Shown: positions 29,119 through 38,612, counted from the first letter of the stretch. The stretch is DNA of 64,000 nucleotides from Pelagicoccus albus (GCF_014230145.1 NZ_JACHVC010000008.1:1-64000), one strand, 5' to 3'. Translations and numbers: made by a program. Notes: generated by a model from the letters alone, not told the origin.

Positions 29119-30393
29119 ATGTTTAAGTTGAATAGTAAGAGAATCTCTTTTGCCGCGTTGATATTTGTCAGTGCTCTTTCTGCGAAAGAGAAGCGGCTTG
29201 AGATAACGGAATTCGGCGCAGTCGGAGACGGGGTGACGATGAACACTACTTCCATCCAGTCTTTGATCGACGATCTGGCTGCGGAAGAAGGCGGCACGAT
29301 TATTGTGCCGGAAGGTATCTTCATGAGCGGGGCTTTGGACTTTCGTCCAGGAGTTGATCTTTACCTAGACGAGGGTGCCGTTCTGAAAGCGTCGACTGAT
29401 ATGCAGCATTTCCCTGAACGTCGTACGCGGATCGAGGGCCACTTCGAAGAATCGTTTAATCCTGCGCTTATCAATGCCGACGGGTGTGATGGGTTTTCAA
29501 TTACGGGCACTGGTACGATTGATGGTAACGGACGCGCGGTGTGGGATATCTTCTGGGCCCGGTTTAACGCTTCCGAGGACAAGAAAGGATTTAAGAATCT
29601 GAGTGTGCCGCGAGCCCGTTTGGCTATCATCGAGAATTCGCGAGACGTGCTTGTTGAAGGCGTTACCTTCAAGGATTCGCAGTATTGGAATCTCCACCTG
29701 TACAATTGCCAAGACGTCTTAATTAAAGACGCACGTTTCGTGGTGCCCGATGACTACCGGCAAGCGCCGAGCTCGGATGGTGTAGATGTCGATAGTTGCC
29801 AGGATGTCGAAATTGTCGGCTGCTACTTTTCGGTCACCGATGACTGTGTGGCGATGAAAGGGAGCAAGGGGCCTTATGCTCTTGGCGATGAAGCCAGTCC
29901 GGCGGTGGAGCGAGTGACAATTCGCGACTGTAACTTTAGGCGCGGGCATGGCGCGGTTGTCTTCGGTAGCGAAGCAACGGTAGTTCGCGACGTGCGGGTC
30001 GAGAATTGCGAAGTCAATGGAGCAATGCCGCTGGTTCGACTCAAGCTGCGCCCGGATACTCCTCAGCTTTACGAAAATGTAGTCTTCGACTCAATACGGA
30101 TGAATTCGGACGGAGCCGAAATCTTCGAGATAAAGAAGTGGACCCAGTACTTCGATCTGAAGGGCGAGGGCGAGCCCATCTCTTACGTGGGAAATATCGA
30201 AGTGAGCAACGTGACTGGATCGATTGAGAATCTTGGAATCATCGAAGGTAATACCATGACCCGCTTCGGTCCGATCTCATTGAGTCAGGTTGATGTGGAA
30301 GCGAAAAAAGACTTTTTCAAGGTTTCGGATAGGGTCCTGAGTTTGGAGCTGCAGGATGTTGTCGTGAATGGAGTTGAGATTGGTGTGCTGTGA
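29119..30393 (+). CDS. GH28 polygalacturonase / rhamnogalacturonan hydrolase-like
   Basis: 424 residues with a signal peptide, 25 nt after the esterase; GGAGA precedes the ATG at good spacing. The right-handed beta-helix begins at EFGAVGDGVT. Family sites are SSDGVDVDS (in place of NTDG), TDDCVAMKG (the two catalytic Asp), RGHGAVVFGS and RLKLRP (in place of RIK). GH28 enzymes invert and cut alpha-GalA linkages in homogalacturonan or in rhamnogalacturonan; the lack of the exact NTD and RIK forms and the surrounding RG-I genes favour an exo or rhamnogalacturonan-type activity. It is the last gene before a 332-bp gap. Confidence 0.9.
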   Translation: MFKLNSKRISFAALIFVSALSAKEKRLEITEFGAVGDGVTMNTTSIQSLIDDLAAEEGGTIIVPEGIFMSGALDFRPGVDLYLDEGAVLKASTDMQHFPERRTRIEGHFEESFNPALINADGCDGFSITGTGTIDGNGRAVWDIFWARFNASEDKKGFKNLSVPRARLAIIENSRDVLVEGVTFKDSQYWNLHLYNCQDVLIKDARFVVPDDYRQAPSSDGVDVDSCQDVEIVGCYFSVTDDCVAMKGSKGPYALGDEASPAVERVTIRDCNFRRGHGAVVFGSEATVVRDVRVENCEVNGAMPLVRLKLRPDTPQLYENVVFDSIRMNSDGAEIFEIKKWTQYFDLKGEGEPISYVGNIEVSNVTGSIENLGIIEGNTMTRFGPISLSQVDVEAKKDFFKVSDRVLSLELQDVVVNGVEIGVL

Positions 30394-30725
30394 CGAAAGC
30401 TATCATCCGATGGAATACTCGTCGCCTACATTTCCAAGGAAGCAGAAAAAGAAATGTTTCTAGAGTACGAAATGGGGCTCCGTAGTCGACATCAGTTTTT
30501 TGAAGATCAACGAGGATAGGCTTCTCATTATCTGTGTGGATTGATCGACGGAAAAGTTAGACTGAGACTTATGTCCTTTCGAAACTCTTTTTTCGCGTAT
30601 TGGCACATTTTTTCCGGAAAAAGACACTTGTAATTGATCGCCTCTGAAGGGCAGCGGTAACTTGATTCGAAGCGTTCTGTACTATCCAGCGTGTTCTGGA
30701 TCGAAACTTCTCACCCCACCCCACT
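30394..30725 (+). other. 332-bp gap before the large PL11-like gene
   Basis: No gene is seen. It holds the perfect palindrome TTTTTCCGGAAAAA at 30609-30622, which runs into CGGAAAAAGACAC (30615-30627); a one-mismatch copy of the latter is at 38290-38302. A promoter for the PL11-like gene probably lies here, but no confident -35/-10 pair was found and no Shine-Dalgarno precedes its ATG. Confidence 0.5.
30609..30622. promoter_or_regulatory. Palindrome TTTTTCCGGAAAAA upstream of PL11-like gene
   Basis: Perfect 14-bp inverted repeat, about 105 nt before the start codon. A candidate operator by symmetry and position only. Confidence 0.35.
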
Positions 30726-33700
30726 ATGAACTCCTATTTGCCAAGGAATCGGGCCATTGTAGTTATGGCCTCGTTACTGTTTACCCTATTCATACCGTTC
30801 CTACAGGGACAGCGATTGATGGAGAACCTCGGAAGGGGGGTTGTAGCATTGCCCACCGACAGCGACACTGTATTCGTCAGTTGGCGACTGTTGGGGTATG
30901 AACCACAGGATCTAGCCTTTAACGTTTACCGTTCGACGGGAGGAGCAGCTCCAGTAAAGCTGAATCCTGATCCTCTCACTGAAGGTACTAACTTTATCGA
31001 CACAGGGGTAGACCTCACTTCTGAAAATAGTTACACCGTCAGCTCGGTAGTGGATGGAGTGGAGCTCACGCCTAGCGAACCTTTTGTCGTCGCGGCGAAT
31101 TCGGGAGTGCAGCCTTACTTGTCTTTGCCATTGCAAGACGCCGGAGATCGCCACGTACATGTGGTCTGGGTCGGCGATCTGGATGGAAATGGCGAATACG
31201 ACTACATCGTTAGCCGTATGCAAAATAAGGCTTCTGACAGTTCACTTCTGGAAGCCTACCTTGCGGACGGAACTTTCCTCTGGCGAATGGACTTTGGAGA
31301 AAATTCTAAAGACCGAACCAACATCGAGCCCGGTTCGGCTGCCGTCAACGTCGGTCACGCTGACGGAATCACCGTTTTCGATATGGATGGCGACGGTAAG
31401 TCGGAAGTCATCACCATCGGAGCCGATGGTGTGATCTTTGCCGATGGCGAAATGATCACTGAAGCCGACGACGACCGCCAATTTGTCTCGGTACTTGATG
31501 GTATGACAGGTGACGAGCTCGCGCGTGCCCCGGTGCCTGACGACTATCTTGTCGACGGTTCGCTGACGATGCACTTCGGTATTGCCTACTTGGATGGAGT
31601 GAATCCGAGCTTCGTCTTAAAAGGTAAGAACCGTATCGGAAGCGGCGACTTTAATCTGCTCGTGGCTGCTTACGATTACGACGGTACCAATTTCACCGAG
31701 CGCTGGAGCTTCATCCCTGGACCACGGGAAGACGTGTATCCAAATTTCCACCAAATCCGAATAGTGGACGTTGATGGCGATGGTCGTGATGAGATCTGCG
31801 ATGGTGGTTACGTTCTAGACGACGATGGTTCTGTGCTCTACACACTTTCTGAGCAAGGTGTCGTGCACGGCGACCGCTTTCACATCGGTGACCTCGATCC
31901 GGATAGACCAGGTCTAGAAGGATTCGGTATCCAGCAAAACAATTCATCCGGCCTCTTGTACTATTACTACGACGCGGGGACCGGCGAGATCCTGCGAGGT
32001 CATTATGGTGGAATCGAAGACGCTGGTCGTGGTGTCGCTGCTGACGTTTATCCCGATGCTCGCGGCTATGAGTACTGGTCCTTTCATGGTATCCACAATG
32101 TTCAGACAGGTGATGTGTTGTCGCCCGAACCTTACCGTCCATGGCCTAACATGCGTGTTTGGTGGGATGGCGACGTTCTCGGCGAGAACATGAATAAAGA
32201 GGTGGTGAACAAATGGAATCCAGAGACCGGCGGAGAAGACCGACTGCTTACCGCCTATCGTCAAGGCGCGGTTTACACTACTCGCGACGTTCCTACGTTT
32301 TACGGGGACATCCTCGGTGATTGGCGTGAAGAGATTATTTTTGAGATGAACGACCAATCTCGTTTGATGATATACACCTCGACGATCCCATCCGATACTC
32401 GCCTCTACACCTTGGCTCATAATCCCGAGTATCGCCAGTGTTTCACGGTTAAGGGATACCAGCAGTCCCATATGGTGGACTACTATTTGGGAGAAGGAAT
32501 GGCGACACCTCCGATGCCGAACATCCTGCCAATCGTAACTGCGGAATCTGATGCTCCGGCGATCGCATCCATCATGGATGATAATGGGTTTTTAGATACA
32601 GACCGCATCACCAACGACGCGACTCCATCTCTGATCGGTATTGCTCCGCCAAATGTATCCGTGATCGTATCACGTGTGGGCATAGGCGACGACGCAACCG
32701 TTAGCTCGGACGCTGATGGATTCTGGTCGTACGACTATCCAACGGATTTGGCAGATGGAGTTTACCACTTCGTTGCCCGAATCGATGATGGTAACAATAT
32801 CTATTCGTATCCATGCAAGCTGACAATCTCTACGGTAGCTCCGCTTGATCCAGCTCTTGGAGCAATCGTTAGCAACGCTGAAGGTGGATACACCGCATTT
32901 GGAAACGCGACTCCAGGACTTTGGGTCGAAGTTGAAATCGACGGAGTCGGTTCAGTAGGTGTGGCAGAGGTCGGAGGAGACGGCGTCTGGTCTATCACGT
33001 CAGACGCTTCGTTGCCTGACGGTGTTGTTGGTTTTTCCGTTACTGCGATGGATATCGCTGGCAACCTGAGCAACCCAGTAAGCCGCAATGTCGATGCGTC
33101 GGTCGCCGCTCCAAGCCTAGTATCAATTGATGTAGATACCGGAGCATCGTCTTCCGATTTCGTAACAAACGATAATAGCATCAGCTTCCAAGGCACTGCG
33201 AGTGCGGGGGAAACAGTACAAGTTTTCAAAATTGGACAAGGTTCGCTCGGATCCGCGACCGCTGATGCGAGCGGCAATTGGTCCTTTGACTACTCCGCGG
33301 TCGAGCTCGCCGACGGTGAGCATAATTTTACCGCTTACATCGGAAGCAGCCTCGGAGCTGAACCTCTAAAGGTCACTGTTGATACGGCAGCTCCAGAGGT
33401 GGTTTCGATCGTACAAACTGACCCAGAAGTGGATACCTCTCCAGCAGTGCGTGTTACCTTCCAAGTCACTTATGACGGCGAAGTAAGCGGCGTAGATTCG
33501 GCAGATTTCGAACTCGAATTTACGGGGGGGCTGACCGGGGCGATCTCGAATGTCTCAACTGTCGATGGACTTGTCTACGACGTTCAGTTGGAAGGATTGG
33601 CCGGACCCGGGACTGTCATGCTCAAACAGATCGCTTCCGGAACTGGAATCGAAGATGTCTCTGGCAATGTACTAGATTCTGGATACGACGGTCCGGTATT

Positions 33701-36545
33701 CACCCGAGTCCTCCTCGGGGACGGCCAGTGGTCAAATCTCTCCACGCTTGGTCGTTGGGAGAATAACAGCAACTGGGTCGACGGTATCGTGGCCGAAGGC
33801 GAAAGCGCCGTGGCTGACTTCGCGAGCCTCGATCTCCTCGCAGACAACACGGTGGTGATGGACCAGGATCAGACGGTCGTTGAACTACTGTTTGGCGATA
33901 CCGATCCAGCGACTCCCGCGAGCTGGACTCTGAGTGGGGAAGGTAGTTTGTCACTTGTCGGAGAGCTTGGCGAAACTTCGAAAATCGTCAGCGACCTACC
34001 TGCCGGCGAGCGTGCTAACATCGAAGTTCCGATGAGCAGCGGTTTCGTAGTGGAAAAGAAAGGACCAGGCGAGGTTGCGATCTCGGCTCCAGTCACGATC
34101 AGCGATCGTTTCTACGTACGCGACGGTACGCTCCGATTCTTAGAAGGTGCGGTCACCGATACTAAGGACATGGACGTTTCATCTGCTACTAGCGGAGTGC
34201 GCGGTACTCTCGCAGTCGACGGAGGTGAAGTTAACGCCAGCGGAGCGACCGATATCTACAGTGGCGCAAAGATCGAAATCAACGGCGGTATCGCAAACTT
34301 CCAGTGGATTCGACTGATGAATAACACTGGTGGTCTCGTCCAAGTGAATGGAGGTGTATTCAACACTGAAAGCATCCAGATGAGCCGAAGTGGCGGTTCG
34401 GGAATCAACTTCAACAACAACGGGTTTATAACAACTGGTGGTGTATCCAACCTTAGCTACATGTTGCTAGGTACTGCGAACTCGACTGGAAATATGTCTG
34501 TCGAAGGTGGGGAAGTAAATCTATCCCGTCATATCGTGCTCGGTCAGCAGAACACCAGCGGCCGCGGTGGTAATCTTCGTGTTATTAATGATGGACTTCT
34601 AACTATTCTGGATACAGATGACGAAGGAGGACTGATCCTCAACGGAAAGTCTAAGAATGCTGCGACCGCTAGCTTCTACGATGGAACTTCATACATCGAA
34701 GAAGTTACCTTTGGTAAAAGTGATCAGATCACCAGCGGCATCGGAACCTTCCTTATCTCAGGTGGCGACGTTTACCTTGGGGCTGGGGGAATCCAACGCC
34801 GAGGCGTCGACGAATACGTATCCGAAGTGATTCTTGAGTCCGGTTTGTTGGGCGCGACCGCGAGCTGGTCGACGGAGTTGGCCATTGATCTACCGGAGGG
34901 TGGGAACATTACGATCGCCCCAGATGCGATCGAGGAGGCTCCTGTTGTTATCGGGCTTGCCGGTGAAATATCCGGACTAGGCGGCTTCACAAAGTCAGGT
35001 GCCGGTACGTTGGTTCTCTCTGGCGACAATACTTTCAGTGGAGCAGTGGTCATTGAAGGAGGTATGCTGCAGGTTGACGGCAGCCTTGGAGCTGGCGAGC
35101 CAATCTTGCTACGCAACGGAAGCGTTTCGGGCGAGGGTACGATTGAGAGAGCGATTGCGCTAGATACTGAGGTACTAGTGGGGGATGACTACTCTGGTGT
35201 GGTCGGTATCCATTCTTTGACTTGGAACTCCGGCCAAACTTTATCCATCTCTTATGGTGATGGAGTTTCCGATACGCTTACTCTAGCCGGAGCTCTCCTC
35301 AAGTCGGGAGAAGGACCTTTCGAAGTAGCTTTGAATGGCAGCGGTGCGGGCACGTTTACGATAGCTGAATTTGGAAGCACCGATTTTGAGGCGACTGACT
35401 TCGTGGCCACCGGGTTGCCTGCTAATACCTTCGCATCATTTGCTATGGTCGAAAGTTCGCTGACGGTAACGATCGAAGTCGTTGAGGTCACAATCGAGAT
35501 ATCGAACTTGTCATTCAACTACGATGGGCTTCCCAAGCAAGCCGAAGTCACTGTCGATCCCGCTGAACTGACAGTGGTAGTTACGTACGACGGCTCCACT
35601 GAATTGCCGACTTACCCAGGAACCTACGAAGTGGTGGCAACCGTTGACGGCGGAGGTTATTACGCTCAAGAAACTGCGGAACTCACTATCGGAATAACAG
35701 CTCTGGTAAAGTATCCACCAAGCCTTGAGGGCGAAATCGATGGATCAATGCAGGTTCTCGAAGCGCAAGATGTCTTGTTCGAGCGAGGTTCTGGAGTCTA
35801 CGGAGATCTTCTTGTTCCCGGTACGCCAATTGTCAGCGTTGACAGAAAGGCAGTCTTTGGGGGCCTTCTTGATGGGGATGGCTCTATCGAGCCAAGCGAC
35901 CATGAAGTCGTACTGGAAAGGTATAGTGTACTGCGTTACCTGATACAGCATGTAGACCCTATCGAAATGCCTGAGCTTGATCCTGTCAGCGAACCTGAGG
36001 GCACTCGCGACCTAAGCCTGCGTTTTGGACGCCGCCATCGTCGTGGGATTAATTGGAGCGAAGTGCGTGACTTGAGTCTTAACTACTACCTCACTCCCGT
36101 TTTGGTTCCAGCTGGAGTTTATGGGGACTTCGAAGTTAATGGCTTGGGAACACTTGTACTAGGAGTTTCCGACTCGAGCGAGCCAAGCGTTTATGAATTC
36201 CAGAGTTTAGAGCTTCACGGTCTTGCTTCGGTTCGGCTCGAAGGTCCGGTGATTATACGAGTCGCAGGTGATGTGGAAACTGACTATGTATTTGGTACTC
36301 CATCACAGCCTGAGTGGCTGCATCTCGAGATTGTAGAGGGCGACCTGGAAATGGAGCATCTTGCCCAGCTTTCAGGAACGGTGATCGTACCTTCCGGTGA
36401 GGTTGAGCTTGGAGGTCGCTCCCGCCTCGTGGGACGTCTTATTTCAAATGAGCTCTCGATCGATAAACACTCCGAACTTGTTGACCCGGTTAACTTCACG
36501 CCAGATGTAGTGCGCCACTGGATGCGGGTTTACTTCGGTCATTGA
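30726..36545 (+). CDS. Giant PL11-like rhamnogalacturonan lyase with Ig-like, PATR and MBG-type modules
   Basis: 1939 residues with a signal peptide. Residues about 30-600 match the PL11 eight-bladed propeller: RGVVALPTDSDTVFVSWRLL, FNVYRS, and several Ca-binding repeats (GDLDGNGEYD, DMDGDGKSE, DVDGDGRDE), plus GDWREEIIFEM. The segment after the first repeat differs from the other PL11 of this window (VGHADGITVFD in place of GSHYTQFMVYD). Ig-like modules fill about 610-890. A long beta-helical region follows, with an autotransporter-associated (PATR) repeat at about 1410-1460 (KSGAGTLVLSGDNTFSG). An MBG-like module lies at about 1590-1655, then a conserved-looking C-terminal sandwich ends in MRVYFGH. 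There is no outer-membrane barrel, so it is not a classical autotransporter. Likely a secreted or surface-held lyase. Confidence 0.82.
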   Translation: MNSYLPRNRAIVVMASLLFTLFIPFLQGQRLMENLGRGVVALPTDSDTVFVSWRLLGYEPQDLAFNVYRSTGGAAPVKLNPDPLTEGTNFIDTGVDLTSENSYTVSSVVDGVELTPSEPFVVAANSGVQPYLSLPLQDAGDRHVHVVWVGDLDGNGEYDYIVSRMQNKASDSSLLEAYLADGTFLWRMDFGENSKDRTNIEPGSAAVNVGHADGITVFDMDGDGKSEVITIGADGVIFADGEMITEADDDRQFVSVLDGMTGDELARAPVPDDYLVDGSLTMHFGIAYLDGVNPSFVLKGKNRIGSGDFNLLVAAYDYDGTNFTERWSFIPGPREDVYPNFHQIRIVDVDGDGRDEICDGGYVLDDDGSVLYTLSEQGVVHGDRFHIGDLDPDRPGLEGFGIQQNNSSGLLYYYYDAGTGEILRGHYGGIEDAGRGVAADVYPDARGYEYWSFHGIHNVQTGDVLSPEPYRPWPNMRVWWDGDVLGENMNKEVVNKWNPETGGEDRLLTAYRQGAVYTTRDVPTFYGDILGDWREEIIFEMNDQSRLMIYTSTIPSDTRLYTLAHNPEYRQCFTVKGYQQSHMVDYYLGEGMATPPMPNILPIVTAESDAPAIASIMDDNGFLDTDRITNDATPSLIGIAPPNVSVIVSRVGIGDDATVSSDADGFWSYDYPTDLADGVYHFVARIDDGNNIYSYPCKLTISTVAPLDPALGAIVSNAEGGYTAFGNATPGLWVEVEIDGVGSVGVAEVGGDGVWSITSDASLPDGVVGFSVTAMDIAGNLSNPVSRNVDASVAAPSLVSIDVDTGASSSDFVTNDNSISFQGTASAGETVQVFKIGQGSLGSATADASGNWSFDYSAVELADGEHNFTAYIGSSLGAEPLKVTVDTAAPEVVSIVQTDPEVDTSPAVRVTFQVTYDGEVSGVDSADFELEFTGGLTGAISNVSTVDGLVYDVQLEGLAGPGTVMLKQIASGTGIEDVSGNVLDSGYDGPVFTRVLLGDGQWSNLSTLGRWENNSNWVDGIVAEGESAVADFASLDLLADNTVVMDQDQTVVELLFGDTDPATPASWTLSGEGSLSLVGELGETSKIVSDLPAGERANIEVPMSSGFVVEKKGPGEVAISAPVTISDRFYVRDGTLRFLEGAVTDTKDMDVSSATSGVRGTLAVDGGEVNASGATDIYSGAKIEINGGIANFQWIRLMNNTGGLVQVNGGVFNTESIQMSRSGGSGINFNNNGFITTGGVSNLSYMLLGTANSTGNMSVEGGEVNLSRHIVLGQQNTSGRGGNLRVINDGLLTILDTDDEGGLILNGKSKNAATASFYDGTSYIEEVTFGKSDQITSGIGTFLISGGDVYLGAGGIQRRGVDEYVSEVILESGLLGATASWSTELAIDLPEGGNITIAPDAIEEAPVVIGLAGEISGLGGFTKSGAGTLVLSGDNTFSGAVVIEGGMLQVDGSLGAGEPILLRNGSVSGEGTIERAIALDTEVLVGDDYSGVVGIHSLTWNSGQTLSISYGDGVSDTLTLAGALLKSGEGPFEVALNGSGAGTFTIAEFGSTDFEATDFVATGLPANTFASFAMVESSLTVTIEVVEVTIEISNLSFNYDGLPKQAEVTVDPAELTVVVTYDGSTELPTYPGTYEVVATVDGGGYYAQETAELTIGITALVKYPPSLEGEIDGSMQVLEAQDVLFERGSGVYGDLLVPGTPIVSVDRKAVFGGLLDGDGSIEPSDHEVVLERYSVLRYLIQHVDPIEMPELDPVSEPEGTRDLSLRFGRRHRRGINWSEVRDLSLNYYLTPVLVPAGVYGDFEVNGLGTLVLGVSDSSEPSVYEFQSLELHGLASVRLEGPVIIRVAGDVETDYVFGTPSQPEWLHLEIVEGDLEMEHLAQLSGTVIVPSGEVELGGRSRLVGRLISNELSIDKHSELVDPVNFTPDVVRHWMRVYFGH

Positions 36546-36575
36546 AGCCTCGCGGATTAACGAGCAGAAATAGTC

Positions 36576-37088
36576 ATGAAGATAAGTTCGATTCAGCTTA
36601 AGTTGTTCTTGGTTTTCGTTACAGCTCTCGCGGTGTACGAGTCCGCGAGAGCCCACGATCTACTGCAAGTGAGCGTGGATGTTTGGAAAACCGAAGAGGG
36701 TATCAAGCTGCAAGTCGTCCAGGCTAGCCGGAGCGCCCTTTGGGGGTGCTTAGAAGAGACTGGCGGCCGCACAGTTCTTGGACCTCGACAGTTCGACAAG
36801 GTAAAGGCTCCGTTTGAAGAGTGTTTCAGCGAGTACTTTCAGGTTTTGGATTCTGGAGGCGATGAACTATCCGCTAAGACTGTATCGGCACGGCTTACAC
36901 GAGAAGGTCATGTGGAAGTTATCCTAGATTATGAAACGTCGAATTCTCCATGTGTTTTAGAAGCTGTGTTCTTTGACCGATTTAAGGAGGGAATAGAAAC
37001 GAGGGCGATTGTTTCTATTTGGGATGGCCAGAAGATTGTCTCCAGAAAATGGTTACTGAGGGACGATGCCTCGTTCGCGATCGATTAG
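36576..37088 (+). CDS. Small exported protein of unknown function (AHD family, copy 1)
   Basis: 170 residues with a signal peptide (LKLFLVFVTALAVYESARA) and a mature start HDLLQVSVDV. The mature part is predicted mostly beta (alternating hydrophobic residues) and contains FDKVKAPFEECFSEYFQVLD and ARLTREGHVEVILDYE. These align with FSEWEEKFLAAAPELIHLVD and SKLSREDDVLILYSYE in the product of 41779-42276, so the two are paralogues. The gene lies 30 nt after the PL11-like gene and is probably co-transcribed; a terminator follows. No known family was recognised. It could be a periplasmic or outer-membrane accessory, but no function is claimed. Confidence 0.7.
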   Translation: MKISSIQLKLFLVFVTALAVYESARAHDLLQVSVDVWKTEEGIKLQVVQASRSALWGCLEETGGRTVLGPRQFDKVKAPFEECFSEYFQVLDSGGDELSAKTVSARLTREGHVEVILDYETSNSPCVLEAVFFDRFKEGIETRAIVSIWDGQKIVSRKWLLRDDASFAID

Positions 37089-37151
37089 TTAGCATTTCTG
37101 AAACCCTGTGCCTTTGGCTCCGTTTTAGCGGATCTGAGATCAAATTATCGA

Positions 37152-37180
37152 AACGCCCCTTTCCCGAGGGGCGTTTTTTT
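37152..37180 (+). terminator. Terminator after the small exported protein gene
   Basis: Stem AACGCCCCT / AGGGGCGTT with loop TTCCCG, running into seven T residues. It lies between convergent genes and may also act on the minus-strand LacI gene ending at 37198. Confidence 0.9.
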
Positions 37181-37197
37181 CGGGAGACTTGTGATGT

Positions 37198-38184
37198 CTA
37201 TTCTTCTCCGACCTGCCAGGTCGGTTCCAGAAGTGTGGTATGTGGGTTTTCGGGACTCCCAGTCATGTTGAGTTGGATCCGGCTTATAACTGTGTCAGCA
37301 GCGACGGCACCGACTGCGAGTCCAGGTTCTTTCACTCCGGTGAGATCGGAACGATTTTCGACGTTGAGACTAACGAAATTGAAATGCTCCTTCTCTGAGA
37401 GACCTGCATCGTTGAGCCACATGAGTACAAGGTTGGTTGCCAGAACAGTGCAACCGGGGTGAGCGGCGACCCACTCGACAGCTTCGTTTGGATCTTGGGT
37501 TATAATGGGCGATTTGTAGTTCCTTTTCCTAAAACTTTCATAGAGGTAATAGGCGCTCCACGCATGTTGCACATTGCGGTCATGCTTTTCAGGTAAGATG
37601 AGTCTCACTGGTGGATGTGGATCGGATTTGATCTTCTCCATAGCAAGGTGGATGGAGGCGTGGAAGTTGGTTAGGACCCGATCGAGTCGAGGACTGTGGA
37701 AAGATTGGCTAATCATAACCACGGAGAGTTCCTCAAGTGGGAGTTCAGGAAAATTGAGGGCGTCCTCTTTGGGGCCCACTATTATCCCTGGGATCTTGCG
37801 GGATTTTATGATTTTTGCGAACCGCGCGTCGTTCATGCCTGGTTCTCGTATCCACAATGGCTCGAGTCGATAACCATGCCTTGCCGCCTGTTTGGTCGCT
37901 CCGATTAGGTTTAGGTGCGGAGTGCTGCCAGTTGGCCAGGGGAGGGGGCGCGTTCCCGATACGAGATAGAGTAAGCCAGTGTGTAGGGGCGGCTCCTTTG
38001 TTTGGCGAAGGTGTGTCATCAAGGTGGATACAAGGGGATTGGGTCTGTATCCCAGCTCGCGAGCTGCTGCTTGTATATCTTCGCGTCGAGCGGCCGAAAT
38101 CTTGGGATCATTTCGCAGGGCCATCGACACTGTAGCTCGAGTAACGCCCACTTTATCGGCTATGGTTTGGAGAGTAATGGCCAC
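37198..38184 (-). CDS. LacI-family transcriptional regulator
   Basis: 328 residues from a GTG start. The N-terminal LacI helix-turn-helix and hinge are clear: LQTIADKVGVTRATVSMALRNDPKISAARR, then AARELGYRPNPLVSTLM. The C-terminal two-lobed sugar-binding domain has IPGIIVGPKEDA and a distal WQVGEE end. It is convergent with the PL11-like operon. An inverted repeat TTTAACGAGTTAAG lies 26 nt upstream of the start, which suggests autoregulation; the related palindrome near 20712 could be a second target. Ligand unknown, probably a pectin-derived sugar. Confidence 0.92.
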   Translation of the reverse strand: MAITLQTIADKVGVTRATVSMALRNDPKISAARREDIQAAARELGYRPNPLVSTLMTHLRQTKEPPLHTGLLYLVSGTRPLPWPTGSTPHLNLIGATKQAARHGYRLEPLWIREPGMNDARFAKIIKSRKIPGIIVGPKEDALNFPELPLEELSVVMISQSFHSPRLDRVLTNFHASIHLAMEKIKSDPHPPVRLILPEKHDRNVQHAWSAYYLYESFRKRNYKSPIITQDPNEAVEWVAAHPGCTVLATNLVLMWLNDAGLSEKEHFNFVSLNVENRSDLTGVKEPGLAVGAVAADTVISRIQLNMTGSPENPHTTLLEPTWQVGEE

Positions 38185-38209
38185 TGACTAACTTGTTGAA
38201 GCAAGGAGG

Positions 38210-38223
38210 TTTAACGAGTTAAG
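38210..38223. promoter_or_regulatory. Operator-like inverted repeat TTTAAC-GA-GTTAAG
   Basis: Five-plus-five base inverted repeat around GA, 26 nt upstream of the LacI gene. It matches 11 of 14 positions of the site at 20712-20725, including the TTTAAC and GTTAA arms. Confidence 0.45.
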
Positions 38224-38405
38224 GAAAAACTCTTTCCCGCTGCTGTCAAAGTCAGATGGGGCCCTCGTATTTCCTCAGTGCGTGATCTGCGGAAAAAGTC
38301 ACCAGATTTTCGCAAAAGGTAACTTCAAAATTTTCGAGATCTGGGGATTATATACTACACCTCATCCGCTAAGAGCTAGTTAGCGACTCTAGTGTTTTGC
38401 TTACA

Positions 38406-38612
38406 ATGAATCGAGGACTTATAGTGGATTATGAGTGTAAGCTGATGAATTCCTTGAACGGAATCGTCGGTTCAGCCGAGTTGTTGAAAGTCAGTGGGGA
38501 GAGCTCTCCATTGACGCGACAGCTGCTCGAAATCAACGGAGATTGTTCTCTTCAGCTATCGAAAGATCTAGCCGACTTTTTGACGTTTTTAAATAACGAA
38601 TGTTGCGGCTGA
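38406..38612 (+). CDS. Short HisKA-like fragment lacking the phospho-acceptor histidine
   Basis: A 68-residue frame from ATG 38406. Its centre, ECKLMNSLNGIVGSAELL, aligns with the H-box of histidine kinases (SHEIRTPLNGIVGxxELL), and the rest (QLLEINGDCSLQLSKDLADFL) fits the second HisKA helix (short connector, then a serine-rich helix ending in DFL). The acceptor His is replaced by Cys and the ATP-binding domain is absent. It is either a decayed remnant of a hybrid kinase or a stand-alone dimerisation-type peptide. It lies isolated in a gene-poor stretch; no Shine-Dalgarno is evident. Similarity was judged by eye only. Confidence 0.35.
   Translation: MNRGLIVDYECKLMNSLNGIVGSAELLKVSGESSPLTRQLLEINGDCSLQLSKDLADFLTFLNNECCG

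Noticed and set aside
38203-38210. Perfect plus-strand AAGGAGGT, as a ribosome-binding site
   Set aside because: No start codon follows within a usable distance and no plus-strand coding frame begins there.
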